64,000 bases of DNA from Fimbriimonadia bacterium (lineage in GTDB: Bacteria; Armatimonadota; Fimbriimonadia; Fimbriimonadales; Fimbriimonadaceae). Every line of letters starts with the position of its first letter. The first letter of the stretch is position 1. Under the pieces are notes generated by a model that searched no databases, was not told the origin of the DNA, and saw only the letters and a list, made by a program, of their open reading frames with translations. A program made the translations under genes and the position numbers. Shown piece after piece: positions 39,206 through 47,466 of this stretch. The stretch lies in assembly GCA_030430755.1 (NCBI GenBank), contig JAUIKO010000005.1, positions 1 to 64,000 on the forward strand, given 5' to 3'.

Positions 39206-41008
39206 TTATGAGATAACGCAGCACTGTTCTTCTTCTTTAATAGCTGAACAGTTTTCGCAAAGGATTACTTCGTTGTTAGGATCACTAAAGAATGAACAAC
39301 ATGAATTCTGTTTAGAGATATGTTGTCCACAAACATAATGTGCAGAATCTTTCAATAGAGCATCTGATTTATTGTTAACTCCATAACATGTATATATTGC
39401 AGGGCTGCTACATATTATGCATCTTGGTTGACTATCTTCTGATGTACTTGAAGTTGTATCAGAAGTTCTATCAGAAGGTGTGATATGTTTTTGAATAGAA
39501 TTCTCTACGTTATCATACTTTTGTCTATTTTTAGATGGCGTTGACTGCGAATAACAAAAAGCTGAGTTTGCTTGAGTATTTGAATTTATTTCTATGCTTT
39601 TACATGAATCTGGAGAACTTTTACTTGAGCTGGAATCAACAGAGGTGAGTTCATCTTCTAAGTAAAAACGGAGGATGACTAATATGATATTTAAATCAGA
39701 TAAATATTTTTCTCGATCTATCTCAGGTGATGTTTCAATAAGATTAGGTAGCAAGAAAGATGTTGTTGCTAGAAGAAAGTTTCTCGTAAATTGTTTGTTA
39801 AAATGTTTTTCTAATATTCCAGCAGTTGATTTAGTATAATTTATTGCGCATAGTATATCATCACGACTATTAGATTTTAAATAACTTATAGAATTGATGG
39901 ATGTTACGATACTACGGTTTTTTTGCTCAATTTTTTCCAGTTTATGATTAATAGCTTTCTTGACGTCTTCTGAAAGGGTATAGTTTGTTTTAATATATTC
40001 AAGAATCATCTCATTGGTTACTGAAGGCCCCAATTTATCTTCGAGAGTTTTTTGAGATTGATCCATCAATTCCTTGAGTTCTTTATTCTCTATATTGATA
40101 TCTACGAAGTATTGATAGCTGTCTGATTCATCAGAGTGATTTATGGTATCAGTATGAGAAGGACTATTAGAACGACTTCGATAACTGCCGTCATGACGTG
40201 TATCTTCAGTCGATATTATTGTAGAATTATCGGAGAAAAATCTTTGAAGTTTGGAGTACCAGTATCCTTTTTCGGTATATCTTAGTAAGCATATGTCTCG
40301 TAAAAATTCAGATTCTTCTAGTTTTCTTTTCTTAATCATATCTTTTATGAGTTTAGAATGATGAACCATTAGCTCAGCATATGTTAAGATAAGGTTTTTA
40401 TTGGGATTAATATTATAATGAGGTTTAATATTTATAAGTACGTCTTCTTTAGCTTTTTGCATAAGATATACAAAGGAGCTAGCATATACTGTAGATGGAA
40501 TAGTCTGATCAAAGTTAAGTAAAGAGTCTAGTCGGCAGGGTAGATCTCTATTGAAATGAATTTTATCAAGTTGACTTTCTATATACGATATGTACTCTTC
40601 CAGATTCTGTTTGGATTGATGAATAGCTTTGAGATATTCAAGAATAAGTTCTTTGGAAACATAACACTTTTTATCTTGGAGTATTCCTAGTATTTCTATC
40701 TTCATTTTCTCGAAATTTTTGAAGAGATATCTTGATATAGGAGGAGTGCTATCTTGTGGAGTACGTCTAATAGGAGGAGTGCTATCTTGTGGAGTACGTC
40801 TAAAAGAGAGAGGTTGAGATCTGCTTCTACCTATACTGCCTACGATAGGTAATGGTTTAGTGAGAGAGGTGTTTTTTAGGTAATGTGGAACGTCTTCAGT
40901 AGCACTAAGATGAAAAGGAGTTATACTATTGAACAGCGTTAATAGTATAAAACTGAACAATATCGACATTCTTTCTCTGTATTTACTGATTAATTCTATC
41001 TCTGCCAT
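39206..41008 (-). CDS. Secreted zinc-finger protein ending in a CaaX prenylation box (candidate effector 2)
   Basis: A 600-residue protein. The internal Met14 (base 40969) followed by SILFSFILLTLFNSITPF gives a classic signal peptide, with a purine-rich GAGAAAGA before it, and may be the real start. A low-complexity region (about 55-95) holds RRTPQDSTPPI twice in tandem. The body again looks duplicated: SKELILEYLKAIHQS (about 120) against TNEMILEYIKTNYTL (about 325). A Ser/Thr-rich linker (450-525) leads to a cysteine-rich domain (C530, C533, C541, C560, H563, C584, C587) sharing CxxCxSPAxxxxC with effector 1. The end is CCVIS: C597-V-I-S is a CaaX box with Ser at X (farnesylation type). Function inferred as a host-membrane-targeted effector. 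Confidence 0.75.
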   Translation of the reverse strand: MAEIELISKYRERMSILFSFILLTLFNSITPFHLSATEDVPHYLKNTSLTKPLPIVGSIGRSRSQPLSFRRTPQDSTPPIRRTPQDSTPPISRYLFKNFEKMKIEILGILQDKKCYVSKELILEYLKAIHQSKQNLEEYISYIESQLDKIHFNRDLPCRLDSLLNFDQTIPSTVYASSFVYLMQKAKEDVLINIKPHYNINPNKNLILTYAELMVHHSKLIKDMIKKRKLEESEFLRDICLLRYTEKGYWYSKLQRFFSDNSTIISTEDTRHDGSYRSRSNSPSHTDTINHSDESDSYQYFVDINIENKELKELMDQSQKTLEDKLGPSVTNEMILEYIKTNYTLSEDVKKAINHKLEKIEQKNRSIVTSINSISYLKSNSRDDILCAINYTKSTAGILEKHFNKQFTRNFLLATTSFLLPNLIETSPEIDREKYLSDLNIILVILRFYLEDELTSVDSSSSKSSPDSCKSIEINSNTQANSAFCYSQSTPSKNRQKYDNVENSIQKHITPSDRTSDTTSSTSEDSQPRCIICSSPAIYTCYGVNNKSDALLKDSAHYVCGQHISKQNSCCSFFSDPNNEVILCENCSAIKEEEQCCVIS

Positions 41009-41240
41009 ATTTGGTCAATTACCTGTATATTATAAGAGAAATAAGATTTAATTACCTCTCTTATTTATTATAATACCACTTTAATATGCACCTATTTTGA
41101 ATAAGTGTTTACTCTTGCTATAGTATTTTAATGACATAAATGGTTTTATTGAATCATTGTTGTTAGTATAGTTTTTAAATAGCATAGATACCCTTGATAT
41201 TTTAGAAAGGTTTGTACACAAATTGATGGATATAAAGGTA

Positions 41241-41246
41241 TATAAT
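41241..41246 (+). promoter_or_regulatory. Consensus -10 box (TATAAT) for hisS
   Basis: TATAAT ends four bases before the hisS ATG, so transcription would begin at or next to the start codon. No ribosome site is present. No good -35 is visible. The 242-bp divergent spacer before it holds no gene. Confidence 0.5.
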
Positions 41247-41250
41247 AGTC

Positions 41251-42498
41251 ATGGCCTATCAAGCACCTCGAGGTACATATGACCGACTACCTGATGAATC
41301 GAAAAAATGGGAATTTATAGTTCAAACATTTAAAAGAATTGTAGAAGGATATGGATATGGAGAACTCGTTACACCTATCATAGAGGATACGGAGCTTTTT
41401 GTTCGTTCTAGTGGAGAGACGAGTGATGTTGTAAGTAAAGAAATGTACACTTTTTTCGACAGGTCTGAAAGGAGTTTAACATTAAAACCGGAAGGGACTG
41501 CAGGAGTTGTTAGATCATTTATTCAACATAAAATAGGTGCCCAGGGTGGTGTACATAGATTTTGGTATATGACGCCCATATTTAGATATGATAGACCTCA
41601 AAAAGGGAGATGTAGGCAAGGACATCAGGTCGGTTTAGAATTGATGGGAACAGATTCTATCTATTCTGATGCCGAAGTGATTTCTATTACTTCTGATTTT
41701 TATAAAGCATTGGGTATTAAGGATTTAACCATACAAATGAATTCTATCGGTTGTTTGCAAACTCGAAAAACCTATTGTGAAGCACTTTTGGAACATCTTC
41801 AGTCGTATTTAATATCCTTAGATGATCATTTACAACAAAAAATTAAAAAAAATCCATTGCGATTATTTGATTCTAAAGATCAGGTTGTTCAAGATAAATT
41901 ATCCACTGCTCCATCTATTTTAGATTTCTTATCAGTGGAGTCGCTCTCTCGATTTAAAAAACTAGAGAAAATATTAAGTAAGCAGGGAATTCCTTTTTGT
42001 ATTAATTCGAGTTTGGTTAGAGGACTGGATTATTATAATGAAACAGTATTCGAAGTAGTCGCTAATAATATAGGTGCTCAAAGCTCTTTGTGTGGTGGGG
42101 GAAGGTATGATAGCTTGGTGAAGGAGCTTGGTGGACCGGCTACACCAAGTTGTGGTGTAGCCATGGGTATTGAAAGGGCTTTAATGGTGATTCCAGATTT
42201 TTCAGAGCATCTAGATTGGCTTGATGTATATTTTGTAGCAGCAACAAAAAGTGCTGAAGATACAGTCGTTGAACTATGTAGAAAACATAGAGATAAGGGA
42301 GTTAAATGTAATTTTGATCTAGATTTTAAATCGATAAAACACCAAATGAAACAAGCAGACAAGATGGGAGCAAAAGAGGTTGTTATTATAGGTGATGATG
42401 AACTAGAAAAAAATATAGTTACTATTAAAAACATGAAAACAGGTGAGCAGAGAACATTATTAATGGATGAATTTTTATCACTTGAAATGAAAGAGTAG
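41251..42498 (+). CDS. hisS: Histidyl-tRNA synthetase
   Basis: HisRS charges tRNA-His. At 415 residues it is normal size, class II. Motif 1 region (RIVEGYGYGELVTPIIEDTE), motif 2 (FWYMTPIFRYDRPQKGRCRQ), the His-specific blocks LVRGLDYYNETVFEV and LCGGGRYDSLV, motif 3 (GVAMGIERALM) and the C-terminal anticodon-binding domain are all present. tRNA-Thr follows 42 bp after the stop, probably in the same or an overlapping transcript. Confidence 0.97.
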   Translation: MAYQAPRGTYDRLPDESKKWEFIVQTFKRIVEGYGYGELVTPIIEDTELFVRSSGETSDVVSKEMYTFFDRSERSLTLKPEGTAGVVRSFIQHKIGAQGGVHRFWYMTPIFRYDRPQKGRCRQGHQVGLELMGTDSIYSDAEVISITSDFYKALGIKDLTIQMNSIGCLQTRKTYCEALLEHLQSYLISLDDHLQQKIKKNPLRLFDSKDQVVQDKLSTAPSILDFLSVESLSRFKKLEKILSKQGIPFCINSSLVRGLDYYNETVFEVVANNIGAQSSLCGGGRYDSLVKELGGPATPSCGVAMGIERALMVIPDFSEHLDWLDVYFVAATKSAEDTVVELCRKHRDKGVKCNFDLDFKSIKHQMKQADKMGAKEVVIIGDDELEKNIVTIKNMKTGEQRTLLMDEFLSLEMKE

Positions 42499-42540
42499 AA
42501 AAAAAAGAATTTTTTTAGTAAACTTGATTTAGTGCTTATT

Positions 42541-42615
42541 GCCGATGTAGCTTAGGGGTAGAGCAGCTGTTTCGTAAACAGCAGGTCGTCGGTTCGATTC
42601 CGATCATCGGCTCCA
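42541..42615 (+). tRNA. tRNA-Thr (anticodon CGU)
   Basis: A full cloverleaf with encoded CCA: acceptor GCCGATG/CATCGGC, D stem GCTT/GAGC, anticodon stem GCTGT/ACAGC with loop TTCGTAA (anticodon CGT, reading ACG), 5-base variable loop, T stem GTCGG/CCGAT with TTCGATT loop, discriminator T, then CCA. Confidence 0.95.
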
Positions 42616-42667
42616 TTTTATTTTTTAACGTATATCTTTGTAATGTATATATGTTGTAATGTATCCT

Positions 42668-42699
42668 AGAGTAACTCTTTGTTACTCTGTTTTTATTTT
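42668..42699 (+). terminator. Rho-independent terminator after hisS/tRNA-Thr
   Basis: AGAGTAAC and GTTACTCT form a perfect 8-bp stem around TCTTT, followed by GTTTTTATTTT. Confidence 0.85.
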
Positions 42700-42724
42700 A
42701 AGAGGCTATTCTATATGAATTATT

Positions 42725-42744
42725 ATAGGATAGGATAGGATAGG
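42725..42744. repeat. Four-copy ATAGG microsatellite
   Basis: ATAGG occurs four times in direct succession in non-coding sequence. It is a simple slippage-prone repeat with no visible function. Confidence 0.85.
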
Positions 42745-42917
42745 TTAGATTTTCAAGAGTGTTTTAAACATATGGTTTAGTTAGTTTATCATCATTAATC
42801 TTTAGTGATTATAAGCTTTGTTATTGTACTGACTCTATTTGGCTGAAAATAATTTAATAAGCAAATTTGAATCGAGCATCAAATAAGAATCAAAATAGGT
42901 CTGAGAGTGATGCTGAT

Positions 42918-42947
42918 ACCATATATGCTTGCAAGCTTAAATATGGT
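42918..42947. other. Nested inverted repeat between tRNA-Thr and smpB
   Basis: ACCATAT and ATATGGT enclose the perfect palindrome GCTTGCAAGC. It lies 34 bp beyond the stop of the minus-strand smpB and might end that transcript, although no U-run follows. The rest of the 365-bp spacer (42616-42980) holds only the tRNA terminator and the ATAGG repeat; no tmRNA was found. Confidence 0.35.
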
Positions 42948-42980
42948 CCATGTTTGGTATAAAGTTTAAGATTGGAATAA

Positions 42981-43466
42981 CTAGAAAGAATACTTTTTTC
43001 TTTGTACGCTTTCTTTTTCTCTTCTTGTTTCTTCTTTAGCTATTTTTTGTCTCTTGTCGTATTCTTTTTTACCTTTACATAGTCCAATCAGCAATTTGGC
43101 TTTTCCAAATTTAAAATAAATTTTCAGCGGTACAAGTGTAAGCCCTTTTTCTTGTGTTTTTCTATGGAGTTGAAAAATCTGCTTTCTATGCAGAAGAAGC
43201 TTGATACTTCTCTTTCTTTCTGGGAGATAGTGAGAGCTATGTGTGTAGGGCTCTATGTCACAATTTAGAAGCCAAGCTTCGTCTTGGAGTATTTTACAGT
43301 AAGTGTCTCCTAGATGTGCATTTCCTAGCCAAATACTTTTAACTTCTGATCCAATTAATACTAGACCTGCTTCTATGGAGTCTATTACTTCATAATCATA
43401 TCTAGCGCGTCTGTTTTGGATTTCTGCAGCAGATATTTTCTTTTTTTTGCTTGATGGTGTACTCAT
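42981..43466 (-). CDS. smpB: SsrA-binding protein SmpB
   Basis: SmpB carries tmRNA to stalled ribosomes for trans-translation. Family blocks present: NRRARYDYEVIDSIEAGLVL, GSEVKSIW, NAHLGDTYCKI, HSSHYLPERKRSIKLLLHRK, and LTLVPLKIYFKFGKAKLLIG, with the basic tail KKEYDKRQKIAKEETRRE. 161 residues is normal. Start ATG at MSTPSSKKKKISAA, with a lysine-rich extension. ssrA itself is not next to it. Confidence 0.96.
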   Translation of the reverse strand: MSTPSSKKKKISAAEIQNRRARYDYEVIDSIEAGLVLIGSEVKSIWLGNAHLGDTYCKILQDEAWLLNCDIEPYTHSSHYLPERKRSIKLLLHRKQIFQLHRKTQEKGLTLVPLKIYFKFGKAKLLIGLCKGKKEYDKRQKIAKEETRREKESVQRKKYSF

Positions 43467-43676
43467 GGGTTAAAAGATTCTTTAATCAGTTTATCTTAAA
43501 TATGAATGTATTTCTATTTTTCTTTTCTTATACCACGAACAGCTTTAGTATTTAAAGTACTAGTTTATCTTGAGTATTTAGTTGTTTAATGATGGTGTTA
43601 AGAATAATTAAAAATGAATAGATGGGTTGATACAGGATCTTTTCAGAGTTTTTATCTACTATATAGAGTTAATCTT

Positions 43677-44012
43677 CTAATAGATTTCCATTGATGGGTC
43701 AATTTCTTGTGACCAAGCGACAATTCCACCAGTAAGATTACGTACATGATTGTATTGATGTTTCATGAGTTCTTGAACAATGAATTTGCTTCTAGATCCT
43801 GTTCTGCAATAGACTACAAGATTTGTTTCTTTGGGGATTTCATTTAACATTTTCTCCAATTCGGATGTAGGGATATGATATGAAAAGGGTAAAGATGATA
43901 TTTTTACCTCGTTGTTTTCTCGAACGTCTAATAAGAGAGGAGGATTGGTTGAGGATAATTCTGTTTTTAATTCTACGGGTGAGATAGATGGGATATTGCT
44001 GTATAAAAACAT
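43677..44012 (-). CDS. Rhodanese-domain protein
   Basis: A single rhodanese domain (111 residues) with the active-site loop YCRTGSRSKF, in which the Cys of CRTGSR takes up sulfur, and the family motifs LLLDVRENNEV and LTGGIVAWSQE. No signal peptide, so a cytoplasmic sulfur carrier like GlpE/PspE types. The start at base 44012 reads MFLYSNIPSISPVEL. Neighbours give no clue to its acceptor. Confidence 0.85.
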   Translation of the reverse strand: MFLYSNIPSISPVELKTELSSTNPPLLLDVRENNEVKISSLPFSYHIPTSELEKMLNEIPKETNLVVYCRTGSRSKFIVQELMKHQYNHVRNLTGGIVAWSQEIDPSMEIY

Positions 44013-44154
44013 AAGATAATTCTACTATAAACGGTATGTAATTATACATAGGTTTTAAAATATTTTGATTATCAGAAGGAACGAATCTATTTTAATGGAA
44101 TATTTTTATTGGATTCAGATATATTTAGTAAGTACCAGGTAAAATATACTTTTT

Positions 44155-44242
44155 GGAGAGATGGCAGAGTGGTCGATCGCGGCGGTCTTGAAAACCGTTA
44201 AAGGGCAACCTTTCGGGGGTTCGAATCCCTCTCTCTCCGCCA
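44155..44242 (+). tRNA. tRNA-Ser (anticodon UGA)
   Basis: An 88-base class II tRNA with encoded CCA. Acceptor GGAGAGA/TCTCTCC, anticodon stem GCGGT/ACCGT, loop CTTGAAA (anticodon TGA, reading UCA), long variable arm (AAAGGGCAACCTTTC), T loop TTCGAAT, discriminator G. Confidence 0.95.
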
Positions 44243-44354
44243 CAACTTTCTGATATGTCGTTGAATCGTAAGATTTTGAATGTTTCGGCATCTTCTTAAT
44301 ACTTTCTTGAGTTAAATATTATTTTCCATTACTCTATACTTATGCATACGGTGG

Positions 44355-44375
44355 TCTAGATATTCTTTATCTAGA
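44355..44375 (+). promoter_or_regulatory. Perfect hairpin in the leader of the NIL-domain gene
   Basis: TCTAGATA and TATCTAGA pair perfectly around TTCTT, about 68 bases before the ATG. A second, imperfect inverted repeat (ATTATATGTG / CACACATAAT) follows. They may form a regulatory leader. Confidence 0.35.
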
Positions 44376-44442
44376 ATTATCAAAGATTATATGTGCTTTA
44401 CTCTTTAAATCACACATAATAATTATCAGGAAGAAAAGATTT

Positions 44443-44685
44443 ATGGAAAATGTAGAAATATTAATGATTGCTAATGGTGAACAAGTTAGGGAGCCATGGA
44501 TATGGAAGTTAAGTAAAAATTTTAATATTAAAGTAAACATTGTATCTGCAAATATTGATGAGTGTTACGGAGAATGTAAATTGAATCTAATTGGACCTGT
44601 CGAAGAGATTCAAAGGGCTACTGCATGGCTTTTAACTACCGGGATTCATGTACAAGCGAAAGAACGTGCTTTGGGTGTAGATTAA
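44443..44685 (+). CDS. Stand-alone NIL-domain protein
   Basis: An 80-residue protein matching the NIL domain, a ferredoxin-like regulatory module otherwise at the C terminus of MetN methionine-transport ATPases: PWIWKLSKNFNIKVNIVSAN, GECKLNLIGPVEEIQRATAWL and GIHVQ. No metal or ATPase domain is attached. Short free-standing NIL proteins are known in cyanobacteria and other groups. A purine-rich AGGAAGAAAAG lies upstream. The esterase gene starts 12 bp after, so the two are probably co-transcribed. Confidence 0.75.
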   Translation: MENVEILMIANGEQVREPWIWKLSKNFNIKVNIVSANIDECYGECKLNLIGPVEEIQRATAWLLTTGIHVQAKERALGVD

Positions 44686-44697
44686 TTTCATAGAATT

Positions 44698-45609
44698 GTG
44701 TATATGAAGCATGATCATCTTATTCCAAATCCTCCTATTGATTTGGAAAGTTTTTGGAACTCAATAACCAGAGAGTGTTTTAAAAAAGATTTAGATTTTT
44801 CTATTGCTAAATCTGAACGTGTGACAGAAGATCATGATATCTTTGAATTTAAATTCAAAGATATATTAAATAAAGATAAATATGGTTGGATAGCAGTGCC
44901 TAAAAATATAGGATCGCTAGATTCTGTGGGTGCTTTTTTATGGTTAAATCCTTATGGTAGATGGTCAACACCACCAAATAGTTATACAACAAGACCTGGT
45001 CATATTAGTATGAGTTTTAATTTTCATGGTGAAGGACCCTTTCATTTTGAAAAATATTCTCCTGAAAAAGGTTATTTCACAGATGGAATTCAGAGTGAAC
45101 ATACGTTTGTATTTAAATATTTTTATCAAGATGCGGTTTTAGCAGGAAGAATTTTAGAGCAATATCCAGGAGTTGATTCTAGTCGAATCGGAGTTATGGG
45201 TTTAAGTCAGGGGGGCGGGATGTCTATTTGGATGGCGAGTTTCTGTCCATTCATATCGTATTGCTGTGCGGATTTACCCTTTTTTATTGGATTAAATTAT
45301 ATCCTTGGACACAGGTTTTATCGATACCCTATAAAAGAGATTCCAGATTACTTAGAAAAGCATGGTCTCAATAAGAAAGATGTCCTAAAAGTATTAAACT
45401 ATTTTGATACATTAAATATAGCAATATATAATACAAAACCTGTTCAATTAAGTCTTGGATTAAAGGATCCTGCATGTAAGCCAGAAGCTATTCGAGCGTT
45501 ATACAATCATATTACATCGAAGAAAAATTTAATAGAGTATTTAGGTGGTCACGACTATGATACTTTGATGATTAAAAACAATTATGATTGGATAAAAAGT
45601 TGCATTTAA
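44698..45609 (+). CDS. Acetyl-xylan esterase/cephalosporin-C deacetylase-like alpha/beta hydrolase
   Basis: A 303-residue hydrolase of the AXE1 type. The nucleophile elbow is GLSQGGGMS (Ser in GVMGLSQGG, about residue 168). The catalytic Asp is likely in LSLGLKDPACKPEAI, and the His in YLGGHDYD. PGVDSSRIGVMG before the elbow is also family-like. No signal peptide, so intracellular, as for other AXE1 deacetylases of small substrates. The frame opens with GTG; the ATG two codons later is an equally good start. Substrate unknown. It lies just behind the NIL gene, a pairing whose meaning is unclear. Confidence 0.75.
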   Translation: MYMKHDHLIPNPPIDLESFWNSITRECFKKDLDFSIAKSERVTEDHDIFEFKFKDILNKDKYGWIAVPKNIGSLDSVGAFLWLNPYGRWSTPPNSYTTRPGHISMSFNFHGEGPFHFEKYSPEKGYFTDGIQSEHTFVFKYFYQDAVLAGRILEQYPGVDSSRIGVMGLSQGGGMSIWMASFCPFISYCCADLPFFIGLNYILGHRFYRYPIKEIPDYLEKHGLNKKDVLKVLNYFDTLNIAIYNTKPVQLSLGLKDPACKPEAIRALYNHITSKKNLIEYLGGHDYDTLMIKNNYDWIKSCI

Positions 45610-45683
45610 CCCTTAATGTTGCTATAAACAAGGTTTTTAATTGTAAAAAGTACATTAAAATAGCGAAAAACATAACAAATGAC

Positions 45684-45704
45684 CGAAAGTCCTATATGCA
45701 AATT
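45684..45704. promoter_or_regulatory. Copy A of the CGAAAGTCCTAT motif, upstream of fabI
   Basis: CGAAAGTCCTAT followed by ATGCAAATT. The same 12 bases followed by TGCAATT lie at 60640-60658 upstream of the TPR gene and peptide gene. It sits 30 bp before the fabI start codon, where an operator or upstream element would be. A CATAAT box at 45719-45724 is the likely -10. Confidence 0.4.
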
Positions 45705-45733
45705 ATGCCTGAGTTTGTCATAATGAAATACAA

Positions 45734-46504
45734 GTGATATTAACAGGTAAAAGAGGTGTCATATTTGGAGCATCAAATAAATACAGCATTGCTTGGGGAA
45801 TTGCGAAGCAATTTATTAAAGAAGGGGCAATCGTTCTGTTTAGTGTGAAATCTAGTAAGGAGGCTAATAAAGTTTCTTCGTTACTACATGAGAACGGGCT
45901 GCATTCTAGTGTGGAAGTATGTGATTTAAGTGATGAATCAAGCTTGTTAGATTTAAAAGAAAAAGTTGCTAATCAGTTAGGGACAATTGATTTTATTGTT
46001 CATTCGGTAGCTTATGCTCAAAAAGACTCATTAAACAATCATTTACTAAATATAACTTGGGAAGATTTTAGTACAGCTATTCAAATTTCATGCTATTCAT
46101 TTATTAATATCATCAGAACATTTCAAGAGTTATTGAATGATAATGGATCTATTTTGACACTTTCGTATATCGGTAGTCATAAGGTAATACCAGGATACGA
46201 TGTAATGGGAGTGGCAAAAGCAGCATTAGAAAGTACTGTCAAGTATGTGTCTTATGTGCTTGGTGAAAGAAATATCAAAGTGAATGTGTTATCACCAGGA
46301 CCGATAAATACGGTTTCAGCAAGAGGTATTAAGGGATTAAAAGATTTAATTAAAAAAGGTCAAGAATCTGCACCGCTAAAAGAAGTTATCAACATAGATA
46401 TTGTATCGAAGAATGCAGTCTATTTGGTAAGTGATTTTTGCAAGGGAGTAACAGGACAAGTTATTTATGTGGATTCTGGATATCATGTAATGGGAATATT
46501 ATGA
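45734..46504 (+). CDS. fabI: Enoyl-[acyl-carrier-protein] reductase (NADH)
   Basis: FabI performs the last step of each fatty-acid elongation cycle. Seen: GVIFGASNKYSIAWGIAKQF (NADH site of FabI type), VHSVAYAQ, LTLSYIGSHKVIPGYDVMGV with both active-site Tyr, then AKAALESTV with the Lys of Y-x6-K. 256 residues is normal. The start is GTG with no ribosome site, about ten bases behind a -10-like box. The stop overlaps the start of the formimidoyltransferase gene (ATGA), so translation of the two is coupled. Confidence 0.95.
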   Translation: MILTGKRGVIFGASNKYSIAWGIAKQFIKEGAIVLFSVKSSKEANKVSSLLHENGLHSSVEVCDLSDESSLLDLKEKVANQLGTIDFIVHSVAYAQKDSLNNHLLNITWEDFSTAIQISCYSFINIIRTFQELLNDNGSILTLSYIGSHKVIPGYDVMGVAKAALESTVKYVSYVLGERNIKVNVLSPGPINTVSARGIKGLKDLIKKGQESAPLKEVINIDIVSKNAVYLVSDFCKGVTGQVIYVDSGYHVMGIL

Positions 46505-47400
46505 ACATAGTAGCAGTTCCAAATTGGAGCATATCTAATCGATTAGATATCTTACATAGTTGTAAGGTTTTACTGGATAAAAAAGGATTGCAAATCCATT
46601 CTATAGAGTCGGATATAGATCATAACCGAACAGTTACAGCATTTTCAGGGAATATCGATCACGTGTTTTCCGCAATGCAAGAGCTTTCAGAGTTAATGAT
46701 TCCAGAAATTGACTTAAGAAATCATAAAGGTGTTCATCCAAGAATTGGGGCACTTGATGTTTGTCCATTTATTACTGAAGATAATCAATTTAGTCATCTT
46801 TTGAGTGGTAAAATCAATGCTTTTTCAGAATGGTTAACAAAGCAGTTTAATCTTCCTATATTTCTATATGAATTATCAAGCAACAAAGAACTCGTAAGCC
46901 AGTTACCTGAGTTGAGAAAAGGAGGTTTTGAACATATGCTTCATAAATCTCTCTATCCTGACTTTGGTCCAGAACTTGCACATCCAAAGTGGGGTGCAAG
47001 TATTATTGGTCAAAGAAAAGATCTCGTAGCAATGAATATATTATATGGCCATTCAAATCACTTACACGTTCAGAGTGCTGTTAAAGAATTATCAAGACAG
47101 ATAAGACAGAATAGAGAGACGGGTGTGGAAAATTTTGCTGGTGTTAGATCACTGTTTTTCTGGTTGGATTCACGTAAATTAGCCCAAATAAGCGTAAATA
47201 TTACACAACCTGAAAACACGAACTTAGATATGTTGATTGATTTTTGTAATGATTTTACTGCAAAGCACTGTTTACAATATCGTGGATCTGAACTCATAGG
47301 TACGATTCGAAAAGAGTATATTAGCTCAAAATATTTATGGATTAATGAAGAACAAGTATGTTTTTCTCCAGAAGAAACGATGAATTATCAAGTTGTATAG
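46501..47400 (+). CDS. ftcD: Glutamate formimidoyltransferase, stand-alone
   Basis: The ATG overlapping the fabI stop gives 299 residues (MNIVAVPNWSISNR); a longer open frame further upstream runs through fabI and is discarded. Family blocks: DIDHNRTVTAFSGN, DLRNHKGVHPRIGALDVCPF, and HPKWGASIIGQRKDLVAMN. It transfers formimino groups from formiminoglutamate to tetrahydrofolate, and in bacteria lacking histidine degradation can act on 5-formyl-tetrahydrofolate. It lacks the cyclodeaminase domain of the animal enzyme. No hut genes are in view, so a one-carbon salvage role is more likely than histidine breakdown. Confidence 0.85.
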   Translation: MNIVAVPNWSISNRLDILHSCKVLLDKKGLQIHSIESDIDHNRTVTAFSGNIDHVFSAMQELSELMIPEIDLRNHKGVHPRIGALDVCPFITEDNQFSHLLSGKINAFSEWLTKQFNLPIFLYELSSNKELVSQLPELRKGGFEHMLHKSLYPDFGPELAHPKWGASIIGQRKDLVAMNILYGHSNHLHVQSAVKELSRQIRQNRETGVENFAGVRSLFFWLDSRKLAQISVNITQPENTNLDMLIDFCNDFTAKHCLQYRGSELIGTIRKEYISSKYLWINEEQVCFSPEETMNYQVV

Positions 47401-47466
47401 TTTTTCATTAGAAATAGGATCTGGAATCATTATTAATAAAAGATGATAGCCATATAATAAATTAAA

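Noticed and set aside
42500-42520. A-run/T-run after hisS as a terminator
   Set aside because: The stem would contain only A-T pairs, and a proper G+C-containing terminator lies after the tRNA.
42616-42980. Possible tmRNA (ssrA) next to smpB
   Set aside because: No tRNA-like ends matching the tmRNA pattern and no tag reading frame were found in the spacer.
46438-46500. Longer N terminus for the formimidoyltransferase
   Set aside because: The extra residues are out-of-frame fabI sequence; homologues begin at the ATG overlapping the fabI stop.
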